64,000 bases of DNA from Sediminibacterium sp. TEGAF015 (GTDB lineage Bacteria; Bacteroidota; Bacteroidia; Chitinophagales; Chitinophagaceae), in assembly GCF_025997995.1 (NCBI RefSeq), contig NZ_AP026683.1, forward strand, positions 310,501-374,500, given 5' to 3'. Numbering within the stretch: position 1 is the stretch's first letter; every line of letters starts with the position of its first letter. Below the pieces are notes generated by a model, which saw nothing but the letters and a program-made list of their open reading frames with translations, did no database searches and was not told the origin of the DNA. Position numbers and translations under genes: made by a program. Below, in pieces: positions 7,799 through 17,651 of this stretch.

Positions 7799-8347
7799 TT
7801 ATTGACCGAAGGTTTCTTTGTAAAAGCTGATTGCTTCTTCCACAATGGTTAAGGCTTTTGCCTTATCTCCAAAATCTTCCACCAATACTTCTTTTTTCTC
7901 CAAACGCTTGTATTCCTGAAAGAAATGTCTGAGTTCATCAAAGAAATGTCTCGGTAGTTCTTCAATATTATTGTAGTGATTTACACCCGGATCAGTTGCA
8001 GCAACAGCAATGATTTTATCATCGGGTTCTCCTCCGTCAATCATCTGCATTACTCCAATCACTTTGGCTTCCATAAGGGTTAGTGGCTGAACTGGCAAAG
8101 ACGTAATGACTAAAATATCTAGTGGATCTTTATCCCCTCCATAAGTCTGAGGAATAAATCCATAGTTAATAGGGTAGTAAAAGGAAGAAAAAATGACTCT
8201 GTCCAGTTTAAGTAATCCGCTTGGTTTGTCAATTTCGTATTTACATCTAGAACCCTGTGGAATTTCAATTACTGCATTTACAATGCGTGGGGCATTTTCT
8301 CCGTAATTTACTCCATGCCATGGGTGTAAAACTGTTGTTTGCTTCAT
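7799..8347 (-). CDS. ppa: Inorganic pyrophosphatase, family I
   Basis: 182 residues. This cytoplasmic enzyme hydrolyses pyrophosphate and so pulls biosynthetic reactions forward. The family I signature YGGDKDPLDILVITS with its metal-binding aspartates is present around residue 65-75. The N-terminal segment ends with EIPQGSRCKYEIDKPSGLLKLDR, and the central YPINYGFIPQTYG and the ATDPGVNHYNNIEELP segment are also typical. It lies in a minus-strand run between a lipoprotein gene and the small TauE gene. Confidence 0.96.
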   Translation of the reverse strand: MKQTTVLHPWHGVNYGENAPRIVNAVIEIPQGSRCKYEIDKPSGLLKLDRVIFSSFYYPINYGFIPQTYGGDKDPLDILVITSLPVQPLTLMEAKVIGVMQMIDGGEPDDKIIAVAATDPGVNHYNNIEELPRHFFDELRHFFQEYKRLEKKEVLVEDFGDKAKALTIVEEAISFYKETFGQ

Positions 8348-8361
8348 ATGTCTCTACTTTA

Positions 8362-8757
8362 TTAATTGGCCTGATTTGCATTCACAAGCCAACGGTTATT
8401 TTGTTTGATAATAATTATTTTTTTCCCGGTTGTATCTAATGATGTGCTGTGAAACAATATCACAGTGCTATCATTGGGTTCTGAAACTTCTTTAATATTG
8501 ATTGAGGCCGATCTTAGCTCCTGTCTTCCTTCCTTATCTTTTTCTCTGTATTCTTTTTCTATTTTATCCAGGATTGCTTTGTTTTCCTTGGAATCAAGCA
8601 TATAATAAGAAGCCCTTTCAAAATCACCTTTTAAGCAGGCGTCTATAAACTCTCTGCCAGCATCCAAACCATTTTCAGCCGGTACCAAGGGGGCCGAAGC
8701 AGAACTGCAACTTGCTATGATAAAAGCAATACCTATTACAAAATGGTTCAATTTCAT
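8362..8757 (-). CDS. Small lipoprotein with a possible NTF2-like (DUF4878-like) domain
   Basis: 131 residues. The N-terminus is a lipoprotein signal peptide with a Cys at about residue 17 (IASCSS). The mature part starts with AGREFIDACLKGDFERASYYML and ends with IIIKQNNRWLVNANQ, a pattern seen in DUF4878/NTF2-like lipoproteins. It is probably anchored in the membrane facing the periplasm. Function unknown. Its stop is 14 bp from the ppa start on the same strand. Confidence 0.75.
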   Translation of the reverse strand: MKLNHFVIGIAFIIASCSSASAPLVPAENGLDAGREFIDACLKGDFERASYYMLDSKENKAILDKIEKEYREKDKEGRQELRSASINIKEVSEPNDSTVILFHSTSLDTTGKKIIIIKQNNRWLVNANQAN

Positions 8758-8800
8758 TCGCCGAAGTTAGTTAATTCAACTCATTGCATGGATGAGTTCA

Positions 8801-9538
8801 TTAAAACGCCAGATAGTAGTCCTTTAGTATAGTCTTACATTCAGGAGAATAATCTAATCCTGTTTTTATGCTGATTTCTTCCTGTATTTCGGTTCCGGAT
8901 GTATTTTCTTCCTTCTTTTTTTTTCGGAGTAAAAAAAAGCTTCTGAAAAAAGAATGATCCTGCGTTTGTTTTACATGGCAGGTATGAAACAGTATGAGAT
9001 TCTCTTTCGATGCAACCTGCTTCCATTCTTCTGTTCTTTGATAGGGGAGTAATACGGCCCCAATTCCATCTTCAGACAATAAATCAGCCATACCCCCGGC
9101 CAGTAAGCTTAAACTGAATTGATGGCTATGCATGGCCAGATTTCTGTTATGTTGAGCACTTTTAAGTTGGTTTTCAAAAAATGGCGGATTAGAGATAATT
9201 AAATCAAATTTTTTATGTTGACCGCGCATATATTCCTCCAATGATTGGTGATACACACTTAGCTGCTCCTTCCATGGACTGGCAGTAAAGTTTTCTTTTG
9301 CCTGTAGCATGGCATTTTCATCAATGTCAATTGCCTCAATAGTTGCAGTGGTAAACTGGGCAAGCATCAAAGAAAGTAATCCTGTACCAGTGCCAATATC
9401 CAGTATTCGCTTTGTCTCTGGTTTAAGTGCATGCAACGACGCCCATGCGCCGAAAAGACAGGCATCCGTGCATACCTTCATGGCTGCTTTATCCTGATGA
9501 ACAGTAAATGATTTAAAAGAAAAATAAGTATTCGCCAT
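8801..9538 (-). CDS. trmN6: tRNA1(Val) (adenine(37)-N6)-methyltransferase-like
   Basis: 245 residues from the ATG at 9538 (MANTYFSFKSF). A longer frame starts at 9583 but overlaps the upstream peptidase gene, so the shorter start is preferred. The fold is a Rossmann SAM methyltransferase: ILDIGTGTGLLSLML binds SAM and IISNPPFFENQLKS carries the NPPF active-site motif for exocyclic amine methylation. The N-terminal VCTDACLFGAW is typical of the YfiC/TrmN6 group, which modifies A37 of tRNA-Val. The next gene upstream on this strand ends 7 bp away. Confidence 0.9.
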   Translation of the reverse strand: MANTYFSFKSFTVHQDKAAMKVCTDACLFGAWASLHALKPETKRILDIGTGTGLLSLMLAQFTTATIEAIDIDENAMLQAKENFTASPWKEQLSVYHQSLEEYMRGQHKKFDLIISNPPFFENQLKSAQHNRNLAMHSHQFSLSLLAGGMADLLSEDGIGAVLLPYQRTEEWKQVASKENLILFHTCHVKQTQDHSFFRSFFLLRKKKKEENTSGTEIQEEISIKTGLDYSPECKTILKDYYLAF

Positions 9539-9545
9539 ACTGTTG

Positions 9546-11696
9546 TTATTCCATAATGCCTTCCAGGGCAAGCAGAAACGCAAAGTTAAATGCCGTTTCT
9601 TTTAAGTAGTCAAATCTTCCGGAAGCACCGCCATGTCCGTATGCCATATTTGTTTTCAATAGCAATACATTGTTGTCTGTTTTCAAACTTCTCAATTTTG
9701 CTACCCATTTGGCAGGTTCAAAATACTGTACTTGACTATCGTGTAATCCGGTAGTCACAAGTAAATTAGGATATTTTTTGGCTGTTACATTTTCGTATGG
9801 GGAATAACTCTTCTGATAATCGTAATATTTTTTTTCCTTAGGATTACCCCATTCGTCAAATTCATTGGTTGTTAATGGGATGCTTTCGTCTAACATCGTA
9901 TTTACAACATCAACAAATGGCACTTCTGCAATAACACCATTCCAAAGTTCTGGCGCCATGGTGCTTATTGCGCCCATCAGTAATCCTCCCGCACTGCCTC
10001 CATTTGCATACAAATGTTTGTTGCTGGTAAATTGCTGCTGAATTAGAAATTCTCCGCAACTAATGAAGTCTGTGAAAGAGTTTTTCTTTTTTAACAACTT
10101 TCCTTCTTCATACCATTGTCTGCCCAGGTCTTCGCCCCCTCTGATATGTGCCAATGCATATACAAAACCTCTATTTAATAAGCTAATAATGGTACTGTTG
10201 AATTCAGCATCCATCGAATAGCCGTAAGACCCGTATGCATATAACAATAGGGGAGCTTTGCCATCTTTTTTCAAACCCTTCTTATATACAAGGGAAATTG
10301 GAATTTTGGTGCCGTCGCTGGCTGGTGCATAAATACGTTCTGTTACATAATCGTTTACAGAATATCCACCTAACACTTCAACTTGCTTTTGTAAGGTTTT
10401 ACTCTTATTCTGAACATTATAATCGTAAACCGAGTAAGGCGTTGTTAAAGAAGTATAGATAAATCTGATAGAGTCTGTAAAATAATTGGGATTCGCACCT
10501 AAACTGGCTGTATATGCCGGTTCGTCAAATGCAATATAATGCTCCCCTGAAGTGAAGCTCTGTTTGATATTTAATTGTATGAGTCCATTCTTTCGCTCTG
10601 TAATAACGGTAAATTTTTTAAATGCATCCACACTCTGAATAAGAATATCTTTTCGGTGCGGAATCACTTCTTTCCAGTTTTCTAACGTTGTCTTATTCAA
10701 TGGACACTCCATTACCCTGAAATTGAGCGCATCCAAATTAGTCCTTATTAAAAAACGGTCATCCAGGGCTACAACATCATATAAAACATTTTTTATTCTT
10801 GGCTGAAATGAAATAAATGCATCGTTGGGTTGATTGGCATTAATGAATAAAACTTCAGATGAAAGGGTTGCTTGAGAATTAATCAGAATAAATTGTCCGT
10901 TCTTGGTTTTGCTCACTCCAATATAATTGCTTTTATCTTTTTCTTCATAAACAGTTATATCCTGATTGGTACTTCCCAGCTGGTGTCTCATGATTTTTTC
11001 TGATAGCAAAGTCACCGGATTATTTAAAGTATAAAAAAATGTTTTGTTGTCGTTGGCCCAAACACCTTGACCACTTGTGCCATTGACAGCTTCCGATAAT
11101 ATTTCACCTGTTTCCAGATTCTTTATTTTTAATGTATACTGTCTTCTGGAAACCTCATCAACACCAAAGAGAAGCAATCGATTGTCTGGACTAACAGTGA
11201 TACCTGTGATATTGTAATAGGGTTTCCCTTCGGCCATTTTATCAACGTCCAATAAGATTTCTTCGTTGGCAGACAGATTCCCTTTTTTTCTACAATATTT
11301 ATAGTATTGTTTTCCTTCTTCTGCACGGGTATAATAAAAATAGCCATTGTTAAATACAGGAACAGACTCGTCTTTTTCTTTTATTCTGGCTTTCATTTCA
11401 TTGAAAAGCTGGTTCTGTAATTTTTTGGTACCAGTCATCATTTGCTCAGTATAATCATTCTCATCAGTCAGGTATTTTACCACTTTTGCACTATCTGGCC
11501 CTTTTTTAAAATAATCAATCATCCAGTAATAGGGGTCAGGTACTGTATCCCCGTGTATTATTCTGATATGCTCTTTTTTTGCAGCAATAGGTGCCTGTAT
11601 TTTCGGCCATTGATAACTCATTTCTTTTTGGTTTTTTACGTTGGAACAGCCAGTTAGTAGCATTAAACTGGTTAAAACTGGAATTATCAGTCTCAT
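9546..11696 (-). CDS. S9A prolyl oligopeptidase / protease II-like lipoprotein
   Basis: 716 residues. The N-terminal lipobox (LMLLTGCSN) predicts a membrane-anchored, periplasm-facing lipoprotein. A seven-bladed propeller region (about 60-430) is followed by an alpha/beta hydrolase domain with catalytic S568 (NGGSAGGLLMG), D653 (GLHDSQVQYFEP) and H688 (YGHGGASGRF). The domain order and GGEDLGRQWYEEGKLL match protease II (PtrB) more than proline-specific enzymes, so it likely cuts short peptides after basic residues. Confidence 0.92.
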   Translation of the reverse strand: MRLIIPVLTSLMLLTGCSNVKNQKEMSYQWPKIQAPIAAKKEHIRIIHGDTVPDPYYWMIDYFKKGPDSAKVVKYLTDENDYTEQMMTGTKKLQNQLFNEMKARIKEKDESVPVFNNGYFYYTRAEEGKQYYKYCRKKGNLSANEEILLDVDKMAEGKPYYNITGITVSPDNRLLLFGVDEVSRRQYTLKIKNLETGEILSEAVNGTSGQGVWANDNKTFFYTLNNPVTLLSEKIMRHQLGSTNQDITVYEEKDKSNYIGVSKTKNGQFILINSQATLSSEVLFINANQPNDAFISFQPRIKNVLYDVVALDDRFLIRTNLDALNFRVMECPLNKTTLENWKEVIPHRKDILIQSVDAFKKFTVITERKNGLIQLNIKQSFTSGEHYIAFDEPAYTASLGANPNYFTDSIRFIYTSLTTPYSVYDYNVQNKSKTLQKQVEVLGGYSVNDYVTERIYAPASDGTKIPISLVYKKGLKKDGKAPLLLYAYGSYGYSMDAEFNSTIISLLNRGFVYALAHIRGGEDLGRQWYEEGKLLKKKNSFTDFISCGEFLIQQQFTSNKHLYANGGSAGGLLMGAISTMAPELWNGVIAEVPFVDVVNTMLDESIPLTTNEFDEWGNPKEKKYYDYQKSYSPYENVTAKKYPNLLVTTGLHDSQVQYFEPAKWVAKLRSLKTDNNVLLLKTNMAYGHGGASGRFDYLKETAFNFAFLLALEGIME

Positions 11697-11740
11697 GGAA
11701 CGATTCTTTTATTGAAAATAATGAATTAAGAGAAATCCAG

Positions 11741-12589
11741 ATGGGATTATATTTCGTAGATAAGGTACAAAATCACGCTATGGTATCTATAATCTCCAGA
11801 CAAAGAGCGGCCTCACGCAGACTTATATCTTTTGGTGTGGTAGCACTCACCGTTATTTTAGGTACGGGAATTACCAACCATCTAAGAGGTCTTTGGTTAT
11901 CTGCCTGGCTGTTATATGCGTTTGCCTTAGTTATTGGTATTATCATGCTATTGGATTATTGGGGTTATAGCCGATTTAAGAATACAGCAGTTGTTTTGGC
12001 GGTAAATGTATTCTTAGGAGCAATAACAACTGTAGAAGGGCTAAATGCAGGGGCTTATTTGTATATTATTCCAACCATTTTCGCTTTGGTATTCATGTTG
12101 GGAAATACCCGGGAATATAGGGCAGAGGTAATTGGATATTTTGTTGTAAGTGTACTCACTTTTGCCGCTACTATTTTGTTTGTTCCTAATGCTAGTAGCT
12201 GGCAACTAATTAGCGATGATATCTATAAAAAAATGTTTACCACAAATGCCATTGCAGTTGTAGTGCTCTGTGCAGTATTTGCTTATATCGGTATTTATTT
12301 TGAGAGAAAAGTATACGAAAGACTAATTAATGAAAGGAACAAAGCGAGACACCAGGAACAGATGATACGCGAGCAAAACGGCTATTTAAGAGAGATAGCT
12401 TTTATGAGTTCACATACCGTCCGTGCTCCTTTAAGTAATATTCTCGGACTTGCAGCACTAATGAGGGATGTTCCTAATGATCCGGATACATTTATTTTGG
12501 TGAAAGAGGGGATTGCAACTGCCGCCCAGGATTTGGATAAAGCCATACACCATATGGTTTCTAAAACAGGCAATTTAATTAAGCGATAA
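11741..12589 (+). CDS. Membrane histidine kinase-like protein ending after the phosphoacceptor domain
   Basis: 282 residues from the ATG at 11741. The frame extends back to 11591, but that overlaps the divergent peptidase gene; a third option is 11780. Residues about 25-190 form roughly six membrane helices, a coiled linker follows, and residues about 215-275 are a HisKA-like helix pair with H225 in FMSSHTVRAPLSNILGL. There is no HATPase_c domain: the frame stops 57 residues after the histidine and a terminator follows directly. It could receive or pass on phosphate with another kinase, or sense without signalling by phosphate. No partner gene is adjacent. Confidence 0.8.
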   Translation: MGLYFVDKVQNHAMVSIISRQRAASRRLISFGVVALTVILGTGITNHLRGLWLSAWLLYAFALVIGIIMLLDYWGYSRFKNTAVVLAVNVFLGAITTVEGLNAGAYLYIIPTIFALVFMLGNTREYRAEVIGYFVVSVLTFAATILFVPNASSWQLISDDIYKKMFTTNAIAVVVLCAVFAYIGIYFERKVYERLINERNKARHQEQMIREQNGYLREIAFMSSHTVRAPLSNILGLAALMRDVPNDPDTFILVKEGIATAAQDLDKAIHHMVSKTGNLIKR

Positions 12590-12608
12590 TTGCAGGATTG
12601 TAAAAAAA

Positions 12609-12636
12609 GAAAAGTCCCAACATGTTGGGACTTTTC
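12609..12636. terminator. Bidirectional intrinsic terminator
   Basis: A perfect 28-nt palindrome centred on CATG, with arms GAAAAGTCCCAACA and its complement, flanked by A and T runs. It lies between the convergent histidine kinase-like gene and sdhB and can serve both strands. Confidence 0.9.
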
Positions 12637-12655
12637 GAGTTTATGCATGTAAAAA

Positions 12656-13420
12656 TTACTTTTCTGCACTTAAACTAGCACTTAAGTATTCTGAGTTCAG
12701 TCTAGCTATATTTGTTAGCGAAATTTCTTTTGGACATGTTGCTTCACAAGCTCCTGTATTGGTACAAGCACCAAAGCCTTCTTTATCCATTTGTGCAACC
12801 ATGTTCAATACACGGGACTTGCGCTCTGGTTCACCCTGTGGCAATAAAGCAAGGTGGCTCACTTTTGCACTGAGGAACAACATGGCAGAGCTATTTTTAC
12901 AAGCAGCTACACAAGCTCCACAGCCAATACACATGGCAGCGGCAAAACTATTGTCTGCATTGTCTTTGTTAATGGGTAAGGCATTACCATCAACGGCATT
13001 ACCTGTATTCACACTAATATAACCACCAGCTTGGATAATTCTGTCGAATGAGGATCTGTCTACAGTCAAGTCTTTGATAACTGGGAAGGCATTGGCTCTC
13101 CATGGTTCAACTACAATTGTGTCACCGTCTTTGAATGCACGCATATGTAATTGACAGGTAGTATTTGCCTGCCATGGTCCGTGTGGTTTACCATTAATAT
13201 ACATTGAGCACATTCCACAAATTCCTTCTCTACAATCGTGATCAAATGCAACGGGTTCTTCTCCTTCGCTGATTAATTGCTCATTCAGCACATCAAACAT
13301 TTCAAGAAAACTCATTTCTGATGAAATATTTTTTACCTGATATGTTTTAAAATCACCCTTTGTATTGCTGTTTTTTTGTCTCCAAACTTTTAAGTTCAGA
13401 TTCATATGATAGTGTTCCAT
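12656..13420 (-). CDS. sdhB: Succinate dehydrogenase iron-sulfur subunit
   Basis: 254 residues. This subunit carries electrons from the flavoprotein to the membrane quinone site. The [2Fe-2S] motif [15 protein letters not shown] is followed by [11 protein letters not shown] and [12 protein letters not shown], which bind the [4Fe-4S] and [3Fe-4S] clusters. It is the last gene of sdhCAB, 45 bp after sdhA, and ends at a strong bidirectional terminator. An internal ATG six codons in (MNLNLKVW) is an alternative start. Confidence 0.96.
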   Translation of the reverse strand: MEHYHMNLNLKVWRQKNSNTKGDFKTYQVKNISSEMSFLEMFDVLNEQLISEGEEPVAFDHDCREGICGMCSMYINGKPHGPWQANTTCQLHMRAFKDGDTIVVEPWRANAFPVIKDLTVDRSSFDRIIQAGGYISVNTGNAVDGNALPINKDNADNSFAAAMCIGCGACVAACKNSSAMLFLSAKVSHLALLPQGEPERKSRVLNMVAQMDKEGFGACTNTGACEATCPKEISLTNIARLNSEYLSASLSAEK

Positions 13421-13465
13421 TGTATAAAATTATTTTCGGTTTTTAATATGCTTGAATAACAACGA

Positions 13466-15439
13466 CTATTTGTAGTTACGCTGTGTTGGCTTAATGACAT
13501 CATAATTTAAAGGCTCTTTATGAAGTTCCCATTGATGTTCACCTTTCAATTCCCAAGCAGCTACATACATATAACCTGCATCGTCTCTTAACGCCTCGCC
13601 ATCTGGTGTTTGGAACTCCTCTCTGAAATGTCCGCCACAGCTTTCCTCTCTGCTAAGTGCATCCAAACACATCAATTCACCTAACTCAATGAAATCAGCA
13701 ACACGGTTTGCCTTATCCAATTCAGTGTTCATTTCATTGATTTCACCCGGAATTCTAACATCACTCCAGAACTCTTTCTTCAATGCCTGAATTTCCTTAA
13801 TGGCCTGCTCCAGACCTTCTTTATTTCTGGCCATACCGCACTTATCCCACATGATTTTACCCAGGCGTTTATGGAAGCTTTCAACAGATTGTTTTCCTTT
13901 AATATTCATCAACTGATGAATTCTATCGCTAACTGCTTTCTCTGCTTCCTCAAAAGCAGGGTGGGAGGTTTCAATGGATTTGTTGTAAATCTCATCCGCC
14001 AGATAGTTACCTAAAGTGTATGGAATTACAAAATATCCATCAGCCAGACCCTGCATCAATGCAGAAGCACCTAAACGGTTGGCTCCATGGTCACTAAAAT
14101 TGGCTTCCCCTAATGCATATAACCCTGGAACGGTAGTCTGTAGTTCATAATCTACCCATAATCCACCCATAGTATAGTGTACCGCAGGATATATTCTCAT
14201 TGGTACTTCATATGGATTTTCTCCAGTGATCTTTTCGTACATATCGAAAAGGTTGCCATATTTAGCTTTTACCACTTCTTTACCCAATGCAATAATTTCT
14301 TCCTGAGATGCATTCACTTTACCTTGCTTACCTGCTTCAATTTTACCATATCTCAAAATGGCATCTGCATAATCCAAATATACAGCCTGCTTACTGCTTC
14401 CTACACCGTAACCTGCATCACAACGCTCTTTAGCAGCTCTGGATGCAACGTCTCTAGGTACTAGGTTACCAAATGCTGGGTATCTTCTTTCTAGGTAATA
14501 ATCTCTTTCTTCTTCAGGTATATCTGTTGCTTTTCTGGTATCGTTTTGTTTTTTAGGAACCCAGATTCTTCCATCGTTTCTTAATGACTCTGACATCAAA
14601 GTAAGTTTACTCTGATGGTCGCCACTTACAGGAATACAGGTAGGGTGAATTTGGGTAAAACATGGATTGGCAAAAGCCGCTCCTTTCTTGTGTGCCTTCC
14701 AAGCTGCAGTTACGTTACTACCCATAGCGTTGGTAGATAAATAGAAAACGTTACCATACCCACCGGAACACAACAATACAGCATGTCCGAAATGTCTTTC
14801 CAATTTGCCGCTTACTAAGTTACGGGCAATAATGCCTCTGGCTTTACCATCTATGGTAACAACTTCCAGCATTTCGTGTCTGCTGTACATGGTTACATTA
14901 CCAAGTGCCACCTGACGCTCTAATGCCTGATATGCGCCAATCAATAACTGCTGACCAGTTTGGCCAGCGGCATAAAAGGTTCTTTGAACCTGTGTGCCAC
15001 CAAATGAACGGTTACTTAGTAAACCACCATATTCTCTTGCAAAAGGTACACCTTGTGCAACACACTGATCTATGATATTGGCACTTACTTCTGCCAGTCT
15101 ATGAACATTCGCTTCTCTCGCTCTGTAATCACCACCTTTAATAGTATCATAAAACAAACGGAATACACTGTCCCCGTCGTTCTGATAATTTTTTGCTGCA
15201 TTAATTCCACCCTGTGCTGCAATAGAGTGCGCACGACGTGGGGAATCCTGAAAACAAAATGCTTTTACTTTATAACCTAGTTCACCCAGTGAAGCAGCTG
15301 CAGAAGCTCCCGCTAATCCAGTGCCCACAACTATCACTTCCAGTTTCCGCTTATTGGCAGGGTTAACCAGTTTGCAATGTCCCTTATACTCAGCCCATTT
15401 ATTTTCTAATGGTCCGGTAGGAATTTTAGCATTTAACAT
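13466..15439 (-). CDS. sdhA: Succinate dehydrogenase / fumarate reductase flavoprotein subunit
   Basis: 657 residues. It oxidises succinate to fumarate (or the reverse) with covalently bound FAD. Visible motifs are [20 protein letters not shown] (dinucleotide fold), [15 protein letters not shown] (flavin-linking His region), and [17 protein letters not shown] and [10 protein letters not shown] near the active site. Length and motifs match the type B enzymes of Bacteroidota and epsilonproteobacteria, which pair with one diheme cytochrome b subunit. It lies between sdhC and sdhB. Confidence 0.97.
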   Translation of the reverse strand: MLNAKIPTGPLENKWAEYKGHCKLVNPANKRKLEVIVVGTGLAGASAAASLGELGYKVKAFCFQDSPRRAHSIAAQGGINAAKNYQNDGDSVFRLFYDTIKGGDYRAREANVHRLAEVSANIIDQCVAQGVPFAREYGGLLSNRSFGGTQVQRTFYAAGQTGQQLLIGAYQALERQVALGNVTMYSRHEMLEVVTIDGKARGIIARNLVSGKLERHFGHAVLLCSGGYGNVFYLSTNAMGSNVTAAWKAHKKGAAFANPCFTQIHPTCIPVSGDHQSKLTLMSESLRNDGRIWVPKKQNDTRKATDIPEEERDYYLERRYPAFGNLVPRDVASRAAKERCDAGYGVGSSKQAVYLDYADAILRYGKIEAGKQGKVNASQEEIIALGKEVVKAKYGNLFDMYEKITGENPYEVPMRIYPAVHYTMGGLWVDYELQTTVPGLYALGEANFSDHGANRLGASALMQGLADGYFVIPYTLGNYLADEIYNKSIETSHPAFEEAEKAVSDRIHQLMNIKGKQSVESFHKRLGKIMWDKCGMARNKEGLEQAIKEIQALKKEFWSDVRIPGEINEMNTELDKANRVADFIELGELMCLDALSREESCGGHFREEFQTPDGEALRDDAGYMYVAAWELKGEHQWELHKEPLNYDVIKPTQRNYK

Positions 15440-15489
15440 AGATCCAAAGGTTTATGATGATTTGAATATACTTTTTTAATGAGGGTGGA

Positions 15490-16191
15490 TTATCCGATCC
15501 ATCCCAGTTTAAAGCTCAATGGCATTAAAATAAATGCCAGCGCTATGATGATTGAATAGGCGTAACCAATAGAAGTTAACATTGCTGTGTAACGCTTATT
15601 GTGAACTCCTAATGTTCTGAATGCACTCTGAAAACCGTGTGCCAGGTGATAAGCTAGAGAAATACAGCCTGCTGTATAAACAGCTATGATCCACCATTCT
15701 GTGAAAGTTGCTTGCATTAAGGCAAACATATTGTGCATTTCAATTCCGTTGTATGTTACAGGAGCTAATCCTTCATGTGTAAAACGAGCGGATACCCAGA
15801 AATGGTAAAGGTGTAAAACAAGGAAGATCAATATCAAAGTTCCTAATAATCCCATACTTCTGCTGTACCATTTGCTGCCATCTTTGTAAGTAACGGCGTA
15901 GCCAACTGCTCTTTTTTGCTTGTTTTCAAGGGTTAATAAATATCCTTGGAAAATGTGTAAAATGATTCCTGCAAAAAGTCCAATTTCCATGATTCTGATT
16001 AATACGGTAGAGCCCATGAAATGAGCAGCCTTATTAAACATTTCGCCATTTTCATTTGGATCTGCCAGATCTGCAAAAACGCAGGCATTGATACCAGCAT
16101 GTACAATTAAAAACAAAACAAGAGAAATTCCGGTTAATCCCATAACCAGTTTTTTCCCAACTGACGATGTAAAGACTTGTTTCCAGGTCAT
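15490..16191 (-). CDS. sdhC: Succinate dehydrogenase cytochrome b subunit
   Basis: 233 residues with five membrane helices, the size of the single diheme cytochrome b558 subunit that replaces SdhC plus SdhD in type B complexes. Candidate heme-ligating histidines sit in LFLIVHAGINA, GIILHIFQGYLL, VLHLYHFW and AYHLAHGFQSAF. It anchors SdhAB and exchanges electrons with menaquinone. First gene of the operon, 50 bp before sdhA; a TAAATTTG promoter box lies 29 nt upstream of the start. Confidence 0.95.
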   Translation of the reverse strand: MTWKQVFTSSVGKKLVMGLTGISLVLFLIVHAGINACVFADLADPNENGEMFNKAAHFMGSTVLIRIMEIGLFAGIILHIFQGYLLTLENKQKRAVGYAVTYKDGSKWYSRSMGLLGTLILIFLVLHLYHFWVSARFTHEGLAPVTYNGIEMHNMFALMQATFTEWWIIAVYTAGCISLAYHLAHGFQSAFRTLGVHNKRYTAMLTSIGYAYSIIIALAFILMPLSFKLGWIG

Positions 16192-16220
16192 AAAGCAAGA
16201 TTATTTTGGTTAAATCTCCG

Positions 16221-16246
16221 CAAATTTAACTCATTTATATATACAA
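16221..16246 (-). promoter_or_regulatory. Predicted sdhCAB promoter
   Basis: An exact -7 box TAAATTTG (complement of 16221-16228) lies 29 nt upstream of sdhC, with a TTG (16244-16246) upstream. The spacing of 15 nt is shorter than the usual 17-20, so the -33 assignment is uncertain. Confidence 0.45.
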
Positions 16247-16380
16247 TAAGAGAAGAGTTTGGTTGTAAAGAAATACAATAAATAGTTCCTGTTGAATTCG
16301 TTGTTGTCATTTAATAAGAGGGGTTGAACAGTACTATCAACCGTTTACATAAATCCACTCTTAAAAGTGACGATTAAACG

Positions 16381-16388
16381 TACATTTG
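16381..16388 (+). promoter_or_regulatory. -7 element almost abutting the permease start
   Basis: The exact TACATTTG ends only 3 nt before the ATG of the MacB-like gene. If it is used, the transcript would start at or within the start codon. No -33 partner is seen. Confidence 0.3.
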
Positions 16389-16391
16389 ACT

Positions 16392-17639
16392 ATGGTTAAA
16401 TTACTCAGTATTTTATGGAATAGTTTCCGCATGGCTTTGCAGGAGCTTAAAGTAAATAAATTACGCACATTTCTATCCTTATTCGGCATAACTATTGGAA
16501 TTTTCTGCATTATAGGTGTTTTAGCTACGGTTGATAGTTTGGAGCGGAAGGTTCAGAATGATTTGAAAACATTGGGCAGTAATACCATCTACATTGACAA
16601 ATGGAATTACGGAGGCGGACCAGATTACCCCTGGTGGAAATACATGAAAAGGCCCAATGTGAAAATAGAGGAGTTGGAAGCCTTAAAACAAAAAAGTGAA
16701 CTGGCAGCATTTGCTGCATTCTTTGTAAGCAGAAATGTGAATTACAGTTATTTGGACAATGTGCTGAACAATACAAGTCTTTACGGAGTAACCAATGAAT
16801 TCAACAGTATACAGACCATTGATATAGAAACAGGCAGGTATTTAATTGAATCTGATTTTCAGCGGGGAGCTGCTGTTGGTGTAATTGGATTTAAAGTAGC
16901 GGAAGAACTTTACGGGAAAGCAGATAAGGCGGTTGGGAAAGAAATTTCTTATGGCGGCAGAAAAGTGTACGTGGTTGGTGTTATTAAAAAACAGGGCCAA
17001 AGTTTTATAGGCGGCTTTAATTACGATGATTGTATGATTGTTCCCTACCGCTATTTTGCCAGCATTTATAGTCCGGAAACAAGCAGTCCCAATATTATTG
17101 TTCAGGGCAAACCCAAAATTGCTTCTTCCGCTTTGCAGGATGAGCTGAATGGGGTGATGCGGCAGTTACGGAAGTTAAGCCCAACGCAAGAAGACAATTT
17201 TACCTGTAACGATGTGGCTATGTTCAGTGAACAAGTAAATGGATTTTTTGGTCAGGTGACTGTAGGAGGCTGGGCTATTGCAGGACTGAGTTTGATAGTA
17301 GGAGCATTCGGTGTGGCCAATATTATGTTTGTGACAGTTAGAGAAAGAACAAGCCAGATTGGATTGAAGAAAGCAATTGGAGCCAAGCGAAGCACTATAT
17401 TAACGGAGTTCCTGCTGGAAAGTGCTTTTTTATGTGTGCTAGGGGGGCTGATTGGTCTTACACTGGTCTGGATATTATCATTAGTATTAAGTTCTGTACT
17501 TCCATTCCCTATTTATATTGCACCGAATATTGTAATTCTTGGACTCAGTATTTGTATAGGATTGGGTGTATTGGCCGGTATTATTCCAGCTTCCATTGCT
17601 GCAAAATTAGATCCGGTAGTTGCCATACGAACTAAATAG
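16392..17639 (+). CDS. ABC transporter permease, MacB/FtsX type
   Basis: 415 residues from the ATG at 16392. Layout: an N-terminal membrane helix (about 22-45, FGITIGIFCIIGVLATV), a periplasmic MacB-PCD domain (about 50-275) and three C-terminal helices (about 285-405). The motifs RTFLSLFGITIGIF and VRERTSQIGLKKAIGAKRSTILTEFLLES are typical of the family, whose members couple ATP hydrolysis to periplasmic work such as lipoprotein or peptide export. No cognate ATPase gene is adjacent. tsaD begins 12 bp downstream. Confidence 0.92.
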   Translation: MVKLLSILWNSFRMALQELKVNKLRTFLSLFGITIGIFCIIGVLATVDSLERKVQNDLKTLGSNTIYIDKWNYGGGPDYPWWKYMKRPNVKIEELEALKQKSELAAFAAFFVSRNVNYSYLDNVLNNTSLYGVTNEFNSIQTIDIETGRYLIESDFQRGAAVGVIGFKVAEELYGKADKAVGKEISYGGRKVYVVGVIKKQGQSFIGGFNYDDCMIVPYRYFASIYSPETSSPNIIVQGKPKIASSALQDELNGVMRQLRKLSPTQEDNFTCNDVAMFSEQVNGFFGQVTVGGWAIAGLSLIVGAFGVANIMFVTVRERTSQIGLKKAIGAKRSTILTEFLLESAFLCVLGGLIGLTLVWILSLVLSSVLPFPIYIAPNIVILGLSICIGLGVLAGIIPASIAAKLDPVVAIRTK

Positions 17640-17647
17640 TATTTTTG
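17620..17647 (+). promoter_or_regulatory. Predicted tsaD promoter
   Basis: TTG (17620-17622), 17 nt, then an exact -7 box TATTTTTG (17640-17647). The -7 box ends 4 nt before the tsaD ATG, predicting a leaderless or nearly leaderless transcript. Confidence 0.4.
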
Positions 17648-17651
17648 CCGG

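Noticed and set aside
11591..11740. Upstream extension of the histidine kinase-like gene
   Set aside because: The extra 50 codons overlap the 5' end of the divergent S9 peptidase gene and encode no signal peptide or domain; starts at 11741 or 11780 fit better.
11741..12650. Histidine kinase-like gene as a frameshifted pseudogene
   Set aside because: No HATPase_c motif is found in any frame between its stop and sdhB: only a terminator lies there.
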